Below, one piece after another: positions 56,524-64,000 of a DNA stretch of 64,000 nt. The notes beneath the pieces were generated by a model. The model saw only the letters and a program-made list of their open reading frames with translations, ran no database searches and was not told the DNA's origin. The translations under genes and the position numbers were made by a program. Position 1 is the stretch's first letter. The number at the start of each line of letters is the position of its first letter. This stretch comes from Thermoplasmata archaeon (GTDB lineage: Archaea > Thermoplasmatota > Thermoplasmata > Thermoplasmatales > Thermoplasmataceae). The stretch is taken from contig JAJZXB010000008.1 in the NCBI GenBank assembly GCA_021846395.1, forward strand, positions 31,068 through 95,067. Direction: 5' to 3'.

Positions 56524-58170
56524 TTATATAAAAAATATGAATAAGTTTATTAGAATGGCCAAAAACATAAAAATTAAAACTCTAATTTGATATGGAAATG
56601 GATCAGTATTTTTTAATTGGTTTAACATAAAAAAATCATTTATTTCTTCACTTTTTTCAGGAATCAAGGATTCACATATAAACTTATTTTTATTTTCTCT
56701 ATGTATGATAGCAACCACCTTTCCTACAACCTGAAATTTATCAATGGGTAAATCCGGTTTTGAAACATTATCGCCCTTAGTTTTTATATATTTATCCTCT
56801 GTATATATAACTCTATGTGTGATTAACCCTGATATTGCTAAAGGATAATATACCGCATTTGCCTTAAATGTAATAATATCACCGTTTGAAATATTTGTAT
56901 TAGATTTCATATCAATTATAACTAAGTCGTGGGATTTGATCGAAGGAACCATACTTGTTCCTGAACCTGAAATTATTTTAAGACTAGTATTTTGATCTTC
57001 ATTTCTATTTTTTAAAAATATATCTCTAAAATAATTTATTATCAATAAGAAGCTAAATATTGTTATGACACCCCATATAAATTGGGGATAAAAATTCAAA
57101 TTTATTTTTAACGGATTTATATCCAAAATAAAGGCAAGTACAGTGGATGGAAGAAATAAGATATATAATGTGGCAGGTGAAATATATTTTCCTTTAAATA
57201 ATATAAAAAACGATATAATATCTGAAGCTATAATGGATATGTCCAAAAAGTAGGCATATCTAAACCATAATGCTGGAAGAAATGAATTATGTATTGTTGA
57301 TTGTATAATGGCTACTTCCAAAGGCCATGCCGCAAGAAAATTTATAAAAGATATTACAACTCCCATAACTATTAATCGAATTGTTTCACTCCTTATCGTA
57401 AATTTTTCAGAAAATTTTTTTCCCAACCTTATCATTTCATAGACATAAAACATTATAACAAAGGCAGATGCTGAAGCGATAATTGTACCAGAAATTTCGA
57501 GAATACTATTTGGTAAAATATAATTATAATATTTTGTGTAAAATGATCCAATTAAAATATGAATTAAAATAGCTGAGTTAACGTAATTGATGCCATAAAC
57601 AGGGATATATATTAAAAGCGATCCAGCGTAAAGAAAGAACATAAATAATAAATTATGATAAATTATATAAAAAGAGAAATTGTGTGGAATTCGTTTAGGA
57701 TTTATAAATCCAGATAAAACATTAACGTTACTTATTTCCAAGAATAATGGTTTATATATTAATGAAATGGAAGATATTACACTCATTAAAGATAATAACA
57801 GTATGGGTATTAGCAACCCCATTTTAAATATATTTTCCAGATATTTATCAGTATATTCCAAATTAAAGGATTTATTGGTTAAATATAAAATAGCATTAAG
57901 AGGTAAAATAATCTCAAAAATTGCTAGTAATGGACTAAATTTGCCGGTTTTAAATTTATTAAAAACTAAAAACATTAAAAATATGGATGTTGCGAAAAAA
58001 ATCCCTCTTAAAAAAACATTTGATGTAATTGGAAAAATATGTCTAAAAAAAAATAAGAAAAATATTGAAATGGTAACAAATATAAAAAAAAAGAAAAGAT
58101 ATTGATAAAATGAAATTTTTTCATTTTGTTTATAAAAACGATCTATCCTTTTTTTCATGTAATCAGGCAT
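56524..58170 (-). CDS. SpoIIM(DUF95)-like membrane domain fused to signal peptidase I
   Basis: 548 residues. About eleven hydrophobic helices fill residues 20-390; the segment at about 165-290 (YNYILPNSILEISGTIIASA) matches the SpoIIM/DUF95 pattern, in which LPHGxxE sits in a helix turn. Residues about 400-500 are a signal peptidase I domain: catalytic Ser406 in GSGTSMVPS, His452 in GLITHRV and Asp467 in TKGDN, the Ser-His-Asp set of archaeal enzymes. One helix closes the C-terminus. The reading frame is very AT-rich against its neighbours and overlaps the preceding 63-residue gene by eight bases. Probable transfer; substrate unknown. Confidence 0.75.
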   Translation of the reverse strand: MPDYMKKRIDRFYKQNEKISFYQYLFFFFIFVTISIFFLFFFRHIFPITSNVFLRGIFFATSIFLMFLVFNKFKTGKFSPLLAIFEIILPLNAILYLTNKSFNLEYTDKYLENIFKMGLLIPILLLSLMSVISSISLIYKPLFLEISNVNVLSGFINPKRIPHNFSFYIIYHNLLFMFFLYAGSLLIYIPVYGINYVNSAILIHILIGSFYTKYYNYILPNSILEISGTIIASASAFVIMFYVYEMIRLGKKFSEKFTIRSETIRLIVMGVVISFINFLAAWPLEVAIIQSTIHNSFLPALWFRYAYFLDISIIASDIISFFILFKGKYISPATLYILFLPSTVLAFILDINPLKINLNFYPQFIWGVITIFSFLLIINYFRDIFLKNRNEDQNTSLKIISGSGTSMVPSIKSHDLVIIDMKSNTNISNGDIITFKANAVYYPLAISGLITHRVIYTEDKYIKTKGDNVSKPDLPIDKFQVVGKVVAIIHRENKNKFICESLIPEKSEEINDFFMLNQLKNTDPFPYQIRVLIFMFLAILINLFIFFI

Positions 58171-58354
58171 TTATAATCACGCTATGGAGGCAATCATTGC
58201 ACTTAAAATTATCCAGCCCTAATATGGCATTACTTCCTATAGAAAAAATTCCAAACAAGTTGCTTCCTATTAAAGTTACCATAGAAGTTATAATAAAAAA
58301 TATACCCACATTTCTATAATTCAACTCTCTCTCATTTGCCAATCTTTTTTCCAT
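58163..58354 (-). CDS. 63-residue membrane protein coupled to the signal-peptidase fusion
   Basis: Basic start (MEKRLANERELNYRN), one hydrophobic helix (about 17-36) and a short tail with two cysteines (GLDNFKCNDCLH). The stop overlaps the start of the fusion gene (ATGCCTGA), so the two are translationally coupled. SIGSNAILGL after the helix offers small residues a signal peptidase could cut, which makes this a candidate substrate; that is speculation. A TATA run stands about 26 bases upstream, predicting a leaderless mRNA. Confidence 0.6.
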   Translation of the reverse strand: MEKRLANERELNYRNVGIFFIITSMVTLIGSNLFGIFSIGSNAILGLDNFKCNDCLHSVIINA

Positions 58355-58368
58355 AATATATGGAACAT

Positions 58369-58388
58369 AATATAATATATATATAATT
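58369..58388 (-). promoter_or_regulatory. TATA box of the small membrane protein/peptidase operon
   Basis: A 20-base AT run (TATATATATATT-type on the minus strand) is centred about 26 bases before ATG 58354. A 13-base palindrome (CCATA-ATA-TATGG, 58351-58363) covers the start codon and could be an operator or hairpin. Confidence 0.5.
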
Positions 58389-58399
58389 TTTGTATTTGT

Positions 58400-58747
58400 T
58401 TAGCTCACCCAATACCACATAATTCTTTTATGAGTGTTTTGTCCATCTCCACAAACATGTTCTTTTTCCGAAATTTTCTGAAAATTCCATGTTGACATAA
58501 GTGATGAAATATACTGATATTTCTTTGAACCTGATTCCGATCTGAATGTACCTATGATCTTTCTTATAACTACGTGCTCCCTTATAGATTGTTCAGCAAG
58601 ATTGTTTGTAGGTTCCATTCCATTTTCACTGGAAAGTGAGAGGATCCTAGCTTTTAGATCATTATTTTCGGAGATAAGTTCTATAACATGTTTCTCCAGT
58701 TTAATAATATATATTTCATTGGTGTCATTGCTGTCAGAAGAATCCAT
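58400..58747 (-). pseudogene. IS66-type transposase, internally deleted
   Basis: The 115-codon frame joins an N-terminal coiled stretch (IKLEKHVIELISENNDLKARI), as in IS66 transposases, directly to the conserved C-terminal part NGMEPTNNLAEQSIREHVVIRK and GTFRSESGSKKYQYISSLMSTWN. The catalytic core that should lie between, hundreds of residues with the DDE acids, is missing, so it is inactive. No ends were found. Confidence 0.75.
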
Positions 58748-58764
58748 GTACCATTATTGTTTAC

Positions 58765-59050
58765 TCATGAAAATACTTTTAGATTCAGGAAAATAATCAT
58801 TCTGGATAAAATATAGAAAAATGGAGCTAAACAAATACTAATTATTGAATTATAAAGCCCGATTAAAACAGATATTAATCCAATTGCTATTATTGGTATG
58901 CCCACACCTATATATGTAATTATATAGAAAGCTGAAAAAACCCTTGCCTTATAATTCAGCGGAGTATTTGCTGTGATCATTTTCATGCTGCCAAGAAACG
59001 ATATTTCCATACCTGTGCCAGATAAAAACGTGCTTAAAACCAATGTTGGT
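58765..59050 (-). pseudogene. C-terminal fragment of an MFS transporter
   Basis: About 90 codons of polytopic sequence (TLVLSTFLSGTGMEISFLGSM, FSAFYIITYIGVGIPIIAIG, then further helices to the stop) read like the last three helices of an MFS permease. The frame before residue 32 is out-of-frame TnpB sequence, so the start is lost. It is fused by a deletion or insertion to the TnpB fragment at about 59050. Confidence 0.75.
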
Positions 59051-59054
59051 AATG

Positions 59055-59492
59055 AACTTTTCTGCGGATCAGGTCGCACTGCCCTCTTATCCTCTGAAAT
59101 GGTATTTCTCCATACTTTCCTATAGTAATTGGTATCCTGATCCTTCACCTGACGGTGTTTATGCTAACCTCGCCAACCCCTTTGAAACTCAATATCCTCG
59201 GATCATAGACAATGCTTCCGAAATCATTGAACTTATGGCAATGGGCTCTGTCCGCCTTATATGTCTCAACAACTTTCCCTATCACACGGACAGCAAGCTG
59301 GGATGCCAGTCCAAAATTATCCCGGATATCTCTGTATACAATTCTCTGAAGAAACACCTTATTGAAGAGGTGTTTCTCCCATGCAATTTCGGAGGCAAAA
59401 TTGCAGGCTTCATTGAATTTGACAAATGTATCGATAATTATCTGCTTCTGATCTTCATCAGGAAACATCTTGATCTGAAGAGTTTTAAGCAC
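59055..59492 (-). pseudogene. N-terminal part of TnpB (IS605 OrfB), with internal stop
   Basis: GTG 59492 opens MLKTLQIKMFPDEDQKQ-, then SEIAWEKHLF, NFGLASQLAVRVIGKVVETYKADRA and DPRILSFKG: the N-terminal domain of TnpB. A TGA at 59145-59147 replaces what should be a glycine codon, after which homology goes on in frame: RIRIPITIGKYGEIPFQRI, RGQCDLIRRK. The RuvC nuclease half is gone and an MFS fragment abuts. TnpB is the RNA-guided nuclease of IS200/IS605 elements; this one is dead. Confidence 0.85.
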
Positions 59493-59701
59493 AATATAGA
59501 TTTAGTGTGTTTATATATAAAAGTGTCGCAATTCATCCCCTCGCTTTCGGGAGAGGCATCCTTGCGATGGAATGGTGAAAATCGAATAACTGTGATTTAT
59601 ATTTTAGGGAAATACTATCAATTGAAAATTTGCCATTTCCACCACTTCCATTGTTGGATACGTTTTACATATGATTTCTTTTATGATGAGAAATAAATAA
59701 T
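59493..59701. mobile_element. IS605-type left non-coding end, remnant
   Basis: Before the TnpB start lies GCAATTCATCCCCTCGCTTT then GGGAGAGGCATCCTTGCG (about 59527-59565), with CCTC/GAGG arms, similar to hairpin ends of IS200/IS605 elements. No tnpA was seen. The rest of the gap up to the ATPase gene has no feature. Confidence 0.4.
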
Positions 59702-60970
59702 CTAGGAGAGTAACCACTTCCATAGGGGAGTAAATATAATCTTCTTGCCATCCATTATGGTACTGCCCTCATAATCCAAGGTCAACAATAGAAGTTTATC
59801 ACACCTCAAATCTCTGGATGCTACGACCATTGCGTCAAGTTCCCTGATATTTACAGTTTCAAGGCTAGAGGCGTATGTAACCTGCACTAATTGGTCAACT
59901 GCTCTTCCCCTTTTTATGACGAAGTCCACTTCTCTTCCAGTGTGGTCCTTCCAATAGAACAATTCAAAACCATTCCCATTCACGCTCCTCCTTATGAGCT
60001 CGATGGCTACAATGTTCTCCATCAATCTACCCTTATTTTCTGTGAACTCGGGACTAATCTCATTGATTATGCCGTTATCTACGCAATATATTTTTTTTGG
60101 GGCAATTATAGTTTGTTTTAGCTTAAACGAAAATCGTTCAACTTTAAAGAGTAGATATGCCTCTTCAAGGTATCTTACCCAGTTTGTAAGCGTTATTAGG
60201 TTTTTGACCTGTGTTATACTCCTGAGTGACGAGTATGTGAATTCTTTAGCGCTGTTAGACACGAGAAATCTGGCTACTTGCCTCAAACTATCTATATGCT
60301 TTATTTTGTGCCTTATTACAATGTCCTTTATTATCACATCATTATAGATGTTCCTTATTATCTGCCTTTCCTGCGTAAAATGCTCTGGAAATCCACCATC
60401 ATGGATGAATTCTTCCATAAAATTAATGATTTCCGCCCTGTCGAGAGTAGAAAATGCCTTTGGCACTTTCCATTTCTTGTAAATAAGAAATTCATGGAAA
60501 CTAAATGGAAACAGCAATAAATCTACATGCCTTCCAGTCAACCGAGTCGAAAGTTCTCCGCTCAACAACTTGGAACTAGAACCAGTTACGATAACCTTTT
60601 TTGTATCCCTCAACCTGCTTACAAAGGGTTCCCAGCCCTGCACAAGTTGCACTTCATCCAATATTATGTTTTTAACATTTGAACCGTATAGCTCATAGAA
60701 TATCTGGAGTATTGTATTGAGGTCGTTTGTTTTTACTCCAAGAAGCCTCTCATCATCAAAATTCACATATCCGAATTTGTGGCCTAACAACAACTGTTCC
60801 GAAAGTGTTGATTTTCCACAACGCCTTATACCGAGTATTATGAGGGCAGTGGGATTTTCTAATTTGATATCCTTGCTGGCATCCCTGACAATCATACTCT
60901 TGCTTTTGAATCTCTCTTCAATGCTCCTTCTCTGATCTACAATTACAAGCTTGAGGAATTCCTTATCCAT
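59702..60970 (-). CDS. AAA ATPase with DUF4143 domain
   Basis: 422 residues from ATG 60970 (a TTG three codons earlier also opens the frame). Walker A ILGIRRCGKSTLSEQ (about 44-58), Walker B NIILDEVQ (about 102-109), sensor GSSSKLLSGELSTRLTGR, then the DUF4143 domain (about 210-410) with YWKDHTGREVDFVIKRG, a PD-(D/E)XK-like core. Such proteins are common in archaeal accessory regions; roles are poorly known. The frame is intact and lies among relics, so it may be a recent arrival. AT-rich sequence follows upstream. Confidence 0.85.
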   Translation of the reverse strand: MDKEFLKLVIVDQRRSIEERFKSKSMIVRDASKDIKLENPTALIILGIRRCGKSTLSEQLLLGHKFGYVNFDDERLLGVKTNDLNTILQIFYELYGSNVKNIILDEVQLVQGWEPFVSRLRDTKKVIVTGSSSKLLSGELSTRLTGRHVDLLLFPFSFHEFLIYKKWKVPKAFSTLDRAEIINFMEEFIHDGGFPEHFTQERQIIRNIYNDVIIKDIVIRHKIKHIDSLRQVARFLVSNSAKEFTYSSLRSITQVKNLITLTNWVRYLEEAYLLFKVERFSFKLKQTIIAPKKIYCVDNGIINEISPEFTENKGRLMENIVAIELIRRSVNGNGFELFYWKDHTGREVDFVIKRGRAVDQLVQVTYASSLETVNIRELDAMVVASRDLRCDKLLLLTLDYEGSTIMDGKKIIFTPLWKWLLS

Positions 60971-61126
60971 ATTATACAATACTATAGAAGATTATTTAAA
61001 TGTTCACTATTATGCTATATGACTTTTTAAATTAATTTTGGACCTTGGTATCCGAAATTCGAATATTTCTTATATAGGATATTATCACGATGCACGGATA
61101 ACTCTTAGACCTTGATTCGAGTGACA

Positions 61127-61146
61127 CGTCTGTATGGATTCAGACG
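61127..61146. terminator. Hairpin CGTCTG/CAGACG
   Basis: Perfect 6-base arms (61127-61132 and 61141-61146) enclose eight bases, right at the stop of the relic frame 61140-61340. It could be an old terminator. Confidence 0.35.
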
Positions 61147-61340
61147 TTCTTCACAGGAAAATTTCTTCCCATATCAACCAAAAAGCTTGCCTTCACGCCT
61201 GGAATAGTGTTTAGGCATTCCATCATGCAGGTATAGGCCTTCATGTCCATATGCATATATTCCCTGCGTTCCACAGGTACATCTATGTTATTTCCACATT
61301 CCAAAAGGAATGTTCCATGCAATGGATGATCTATTGTTGT
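61140..61340 (-). pseudogene. C-terminal relic of an unidentified gene
   Basis: About 66 codons (LLDTTTIDHPLHGTF... VPVERREYMHMD... IPGVKASFLVDMGRNFPVKNV) end at 61140-61142 with TGA. The frame has no proper start and is cut at its upstream edge exactly where the repeat 61339-61444 begins. The composition looks like real protein, but I do not recognise the family. Confidence 0.5.
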
Positions 61341-61444
61341 TGTATCTAATAATTAGCATATACATATCAATTGATTCACCACTCAGAATTCCTCGATATC
61401 CAGAAAAGAAATTATCCGTGATTTTCAACAGGGAATGTCCACCA
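61339..61444 (+). repeat. Diverged element-end repeat, direct copy of 4668-4772
   Basis: Aligns with 4668-4772 in the same orientation, including TAATTAGCATATACAT and CCAGAAAAGAAATTAT. It interrupts the relic gene to its left and is followed after 25 bases by the 33-bp inverted repeat. Confidence 0.65.
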
Positions 61445-61469
61445 TAGCACTTCATTCACATCGCAAGCT

Positions 61470-61502
61470 CAGTGGCTTTCGTGCTTTAAATCATTTGTAA
61501 AA
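61470..61502. repeat. 33-bp repeat, inverted copy of 3454-3486
   Basis: Exact reverse complement of 3454-3486. It covers the final three codons and stop of the CDGSH gene plus the next 21 bases. Confidence 0.75.
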
Positions 61503-61694
61503 AGACCCAAGCTCAACTCTGTTTCCATCATGGTCATATAAATATATTTTTCCACTCTCATCAACAGTTTTCATATGACTGCCATCGCAATATGGCTTAT
61601 TTTCTGATAAACCGCAGGCACAAAGATGCAATTCCTGATCTCCAACCTTTACCACATAGGGCATGTTTCTTTCATGCAAAACCATTCTTGACAT
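61491..61694 (-). CDS. CDGSH-type [2Fe-2S] protein
   Basis: The 67-residue protein carries CACGLSENKPYCDGSH, the three-Cys one-His ligand set of mitoNEET-like proteins, after HLCA. It is probably a soluble electron or cluster carrier. Its stop and downstream bases are part of the 33-bp repeat shared with the guaAB end. Confidence 0.93.
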   Translation of the reverse strand: MSRMVLHERNMPYVVKVGDQELHLCACGLSENKPYCDGSHMKTVDESGKIYLYDHDGNRVELGSFYK

Positions 61695-61955
61695 ATTGTT
61701 ATATTGGCAATTATTATTAATAGTTTATTTTTATACAGGAAATATTATATTGGCTGTGTATACAAATTTTCATCCCCTCCATCCTGCATTCATGGACGTT
61801 GCAATTGAAAATACCAATATCAATAATGTTCAATTCACTTTGAGTAATTCTTAAAGGATCAACATGATAATCATATAACAAATGGTGAAGAAATAAGTGT
61901 GGAAATAACATATGTTTATTCACGGTTTATTAATTTTTAAAATTGAGTCCAAAAT
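61695..61955. other. Non-coding gap before the ABC-2 operon
   Basis: 260 bases with no clear gene. A minus-strand frame of 68 codons is open but without RBS or known motif. AT-rich stretches just before 61956 probably include a promoter for the ABC operon. Possibly more decayed sequence. Confidence 0.4.
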
Positions 61956-62831
61956 TTGAACGCAGCAAAGGATTCATATAAATACCAATCATACAATTAT
62001 ATGAATAAATTATTGTCCGTAATAAGGTATGAAGGAGTGCTGGATTCGAAAAAATATAAAACATATGCATTAGTAGCAATGGTAATATTTATTTCTATCA
62101 GTTTTGCATATCTCCTCCCACACTTTGCACCTGGCTATTTCTTCTCCAATCCAGGAGGAAAGGGGGCATGGATTTTCTCTTCAGGCACAATTTTTACCAG
62201 CGTTGCTACAGGTTTAATTGCGATGTTGATTGGAACAACAATGTCATCCGACACAATTTCCTCTGAATTCGAAAGCGGCACAATTACAAGATTATTTTCA
62301 ATGCCAGTATCCAGAGCAGGAATTTATTTTGGCAAACTCATAGAAAAGTATATTTTAAGCCTTTTATTTTCCATTATAATTGTTATTACTTCAATTGTAT
62401 TTTCATATTACCTTTATGGAAATCAATTTTACCTTTCATGGGCACTCTTTGTTATTTTTACAATCCCTCTGGTTTTTATGGGATTTGTTTCTCTGAGCAT
62501 GATGTTGGGTTCGATTATCAGGCAACCTTCATTGGTCTTCGGAATCATGATTGCTATATGGATAGCAATGGTCTTCATGGCAACTGTAATAATGTTCAGG
62601 GTAGGATTTAACTACTATATTAATTTTATTCCAATTACCAATAATTCTGTATATATATCAAGTTTATATCCATTAATTACAAATCCCTCGGGCAAAATAC
62701 ATCTTTCCTATACTGTTCTGAATAACGTTTCCAAATCATATTCCCTTTCACTGGGTTTATCGGCATCAATTGAAGCATTAATTTTCATATTTTCAGGATA
62801 TTATGTTTTCACAAAAGCAAGGATAAGGTGA
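61956..62831 (+). CDS. ABC-2 type permease
   Basis: 291 residues with six hydrophobic helices: KTYALVAMVIFISISFAYLL first, then SSDTISSEFESGTITRLFSMPVSRAGIYFGKLIEKY, the ABC-2 pattern of a permease of the YhaP/NatB type, and further helices to a basic tail. It is followed directly by its ATPase, overlapping by four bases if the GTG start is used. Substrate unknown. Confidence 0.85.
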   Translation: MNAAKDSYKYQSYNYMNKLLSVIRYEGVLDSKKYKTYALVAMVIFISISFAYLLPHFAPGYFFSNPGGKGAWIFSSGTIFTSVATGLIAMLIGTTMSSDTISSEFESGTITRLFSMPVSRAGIYFGKLIEKYILSLLFSIIIVITSIVFSYYLYGNQFYLSWALFVIFTIPLVFMGFVSLSMMLGSIIRQPSLVFGIMIAIWIAMVFMATVIMFRVGFNYYINFIPITNNSVYISSLYPLITNPSGKIHLSYTVLNNVSKSYSLSLGLSASIEALIFIFSGYYVFTKARIR

Positions 62832-62836
62832 TAAAG

Positions 62837-63784
62837 ATGAATGATTTATCTGTAATTGAATTAAAAAAAATTTATAAAAATGGCAGTGGAATAAATAATG
62901 TAAACCTTAATGTCAAAAAGGGAGAAATACATGCATTTCTAGGCGAAAATGGTGCTGGTAAAAGTACAACAATGAAATGCATAATGGGGATGGAAGGATA
63001 TGATTCAGGAAAAATAGAAATTCTTGGAAATGAATTAAAAATTGGAAATAGTTCAATAAGAGGTGAAATCGGATATTCACCTGAACTTCCTGCTCTTCCA
63101 AAACAGTTTACCGGAAAGGAGTGCCTTGAAACCTATGGCTATATGAGGGGATTAAGAAGGAATGATATAAAAAAAGAGATAAGGGGACTTCTGGAACTTA
63201 CTGATCTAGAAAATGCAGGGGATAAAAAGGTAGGCAATTACAGCAGAGGTATGCTTGCAAAATTAGACTTTGCAATAGCAATGCTTGGCGATCCTGAATT
63301 GCTAATTCTTGACGAACCAACCGCAGGCCTTGACCCCGTTTCAGCAAACAGTTTCAGGGAAATTCTAAAGGAAATCAGCAAAAGCAAAAGAACAATATTA
63401 CTTTCATCCCACCAGCTCTCGGATGTTGAAAAAATATGCTCAGGTGTAACAATAATACATAAGGGTAAAACAATTCTTGAGGGGAATATGGATGATATTC
63501 TTAAAAAAAATATCGGTGAAAACACATTCAAAGTTGAGTTTACAGTCTTAAATAAATCTCTGCTTGATAGGATAAAAAAATTGGAGGGTATTGATATCAT
63601 ATCAAAAAACAATTTGGGCAATACATTAATGATACAAAACCATTCAAAAGAGGATATAAGACCGAATATTGCGAGAGCCGCAACAGAGGAAAATGCGCTC
63701 ATGCTTTCATTCAATGAGGAAACAACTTCACTTGAAAATGTCTTTATAAACCTGTTGAAGGAGTATGATAAAAATGAAGAATGA
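62837..63784 (+). CDS. ABC transporter ATP-binding protein
   Basis: Drives the permease before it. Walker A GENGAGKSTTMK, signature NYSRGMLAKLDFAIAML, Walker B LLILDEPTAGLD and the H-loop LLSSHQLSDVE are intact; the C-terminal ~90 residues are a regulatory extension. The frame starts at GTG 62828, giving a GTGA overlap with the permease stop; ATG 62837, six bases after AAGGTGA, is chosen. Either is possible. Confidence 0.9.
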   Translation: MNDLSVIELKKIYKNGSGINNVNLNVKKGEIHAFLGENGAGKSTTMKCIMGMEGYDSGKIEILGNELKIGNSSIRGEIGYSPELPALPKQFTGKECLETYGYMRGLRRNDIKKEIRGLLELTDLENAGDKKVGNYSRGMLAKLDFAIAMLGDPELLILDEPTAGLDPVSANSFREILKEISKSKRTILLSSHQLSDVEKICSGVTIIHKGKTILEGNMDDILKKNIGENTFKVEFTVLNKSLLDRIKKLEGIDIISKNNLGNTLMIQNHSKEDIRPNIARAATEENALMLSFNEETTSLENVFINLLKEYDKNEE

Positions 63785-63909
63785 TATTTATTTATATAAT
63801 TTTAATTACACCATTCCTTGCCTGCCATTTAACGATAGATCCTGTAAATTGATAAAATAATGATAAATTTATATATATCATTCATAATTATAAAGGAGGT
63901 AAAATCCAG

Positions 63910-64000
63910 ATGGATATGAATATAGATGAAAATGAGGCAATTAAAATTCTTGGAATATCTCGCGATATAGTGCTTGATTTTCAAAAAAAAATAATGCTTA
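63910..64000 (+). CDS. Start of an unidentified protein (partial)
   Basis: A strong ribosome binding site (GGAGGT, about 63895-63900) precedes ATG 63910. Thirty codons are visible to the edge (MDMNIDENEAIKILGISRD...), with no stop. It looks like a helical N-terminus; family unknown. An AT-rich TATA-like run at 63862-63880 could be its promoter. Confidence 0.6.
   Translation, partial: MDMNIDENEAIKILGISRDIVLDFQKKIML

Noticed and set aside
58765..59148. Whole 127-codon frame as one small membrane protein
   Set aside because: Its first 30 residues are out-of-frame TnpB sequence; only the rest is MFS-like, so it is a chimera of two relics.
61717..61923. 68-codon minus-strand frame in the gap before the ABC-2 operon
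   Set aside because: No ribosome binding site or motif, and it lies over the probable promoter of the plus-strand operon.
1..64000. CRISPR arrays, rRNA genes, inteins
   Set aside because: No regularly spaced direct repeats, no rRNA-like sequence, and DP2 and other usual intein hosts are of normal length.

Overview
The window is a contiguous piece of an AT-rich archaeal chromosome, most likely from a Thermoplasmatales acidophile (Ferroplasma, Acidiplasma or Picrophilus type). Archaeal markers are TBP, both subunits of DNA polymerase D (DP1 at 13272-14675, DP2 at 37081-40323), the VAT/Cdc48 ATPase, aRF1, archaeal HisRS, ribosomal protein S2, tRNA-splicing endonuclease, Tsr3, D-aminoacyl-tRNA deacylase and a GPN GTPase. 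An acid habitat is suggested by a P3A H+-ATPase, a K+ channel, arsRB, a bd-type oxidase and sequon-rich secreted proteins. The genus is inferred from overall resemblance, since no search could be run.

Layout. 1-3450: hisS, a stand-alone RAM-domain regulator, small membrane proteins and the GMP synthase ATP-pyrophosphatase subunit. 3451-4833: a scar with a 33-bp repeat, a HEPN gene whose overlapping nucleotidyltransferase partner is cut after about 20 codons, and a frameshifted IS110-type transposase tail. 4834-16900: mostly informational and nucleotide genes (rpsB, endA, PPAT-DUF84 fusion, MIP18-family protein, tbp, truD, guaB, DP1), plus a class I/II aminotransferase and an MFS transporter. 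16901-24983: an aconitase-family LeuC/LeuD-type pair, homocitrate-synthase-like LeuA family enzyme, arsR-arsB, and a BadF-type sugar kinase (candidate KDG kinase). 25039-37061: PadR plus ABC exporter, archaeal UMP kinase, aRF1, K+ channel, VAT, a fused electron-transfer flavoprotein, an SMP-30 lactonase, tRNA-Leu, an isochorismatase-fold protein without its cysteine, and a GPN GTPase. 37081-55388: DP2, SCP2, pyrG, proton pump, tsr3, a tightly coupled three-gene operon (PLP enzyme, DUF1611, MurL-like PP-loop protein), dtdA, a surface protein, glyA and the cydAB-like oxidase.

55435-61500 is an accessory island starting directly after tRNA-Pro(TGG). It holds an IS110 N-terminal relic with a GC-rich, hairpin-forming leader (candidate bridge-RNA region), an internally deleted IS66 transposase, a TnpB fragment abutting an MFS fragment, a DUF4143 ATPase, and one intact, very AT-rich pair: a 63-aa membrane protein translationally coupled to a polytopic protein that reads as a SpoIIM(DUF95)-like membrane domain fused to a signal peptidase I domain. 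61491-64000 returns to a CDGSH iron-sulfur protein, an ABC-2 transporter pair and the start of an unfinished gene.

Most attractive candidates for undescribed biology are the SpoIIM-signal peptidase fusion with its small coupled partner and the PLP/DUF1611/MurL-like operon, which by family resemblance may act on glutamate or D-glutamate in an organism expected to lack murein. Genes are densely packed, many with AT-rich TATA elements about 25 bases upstream of the start codon (leaderless or short-leader transcripts), and internal operon genes often have GGAGGT-like ribosome binding sites.
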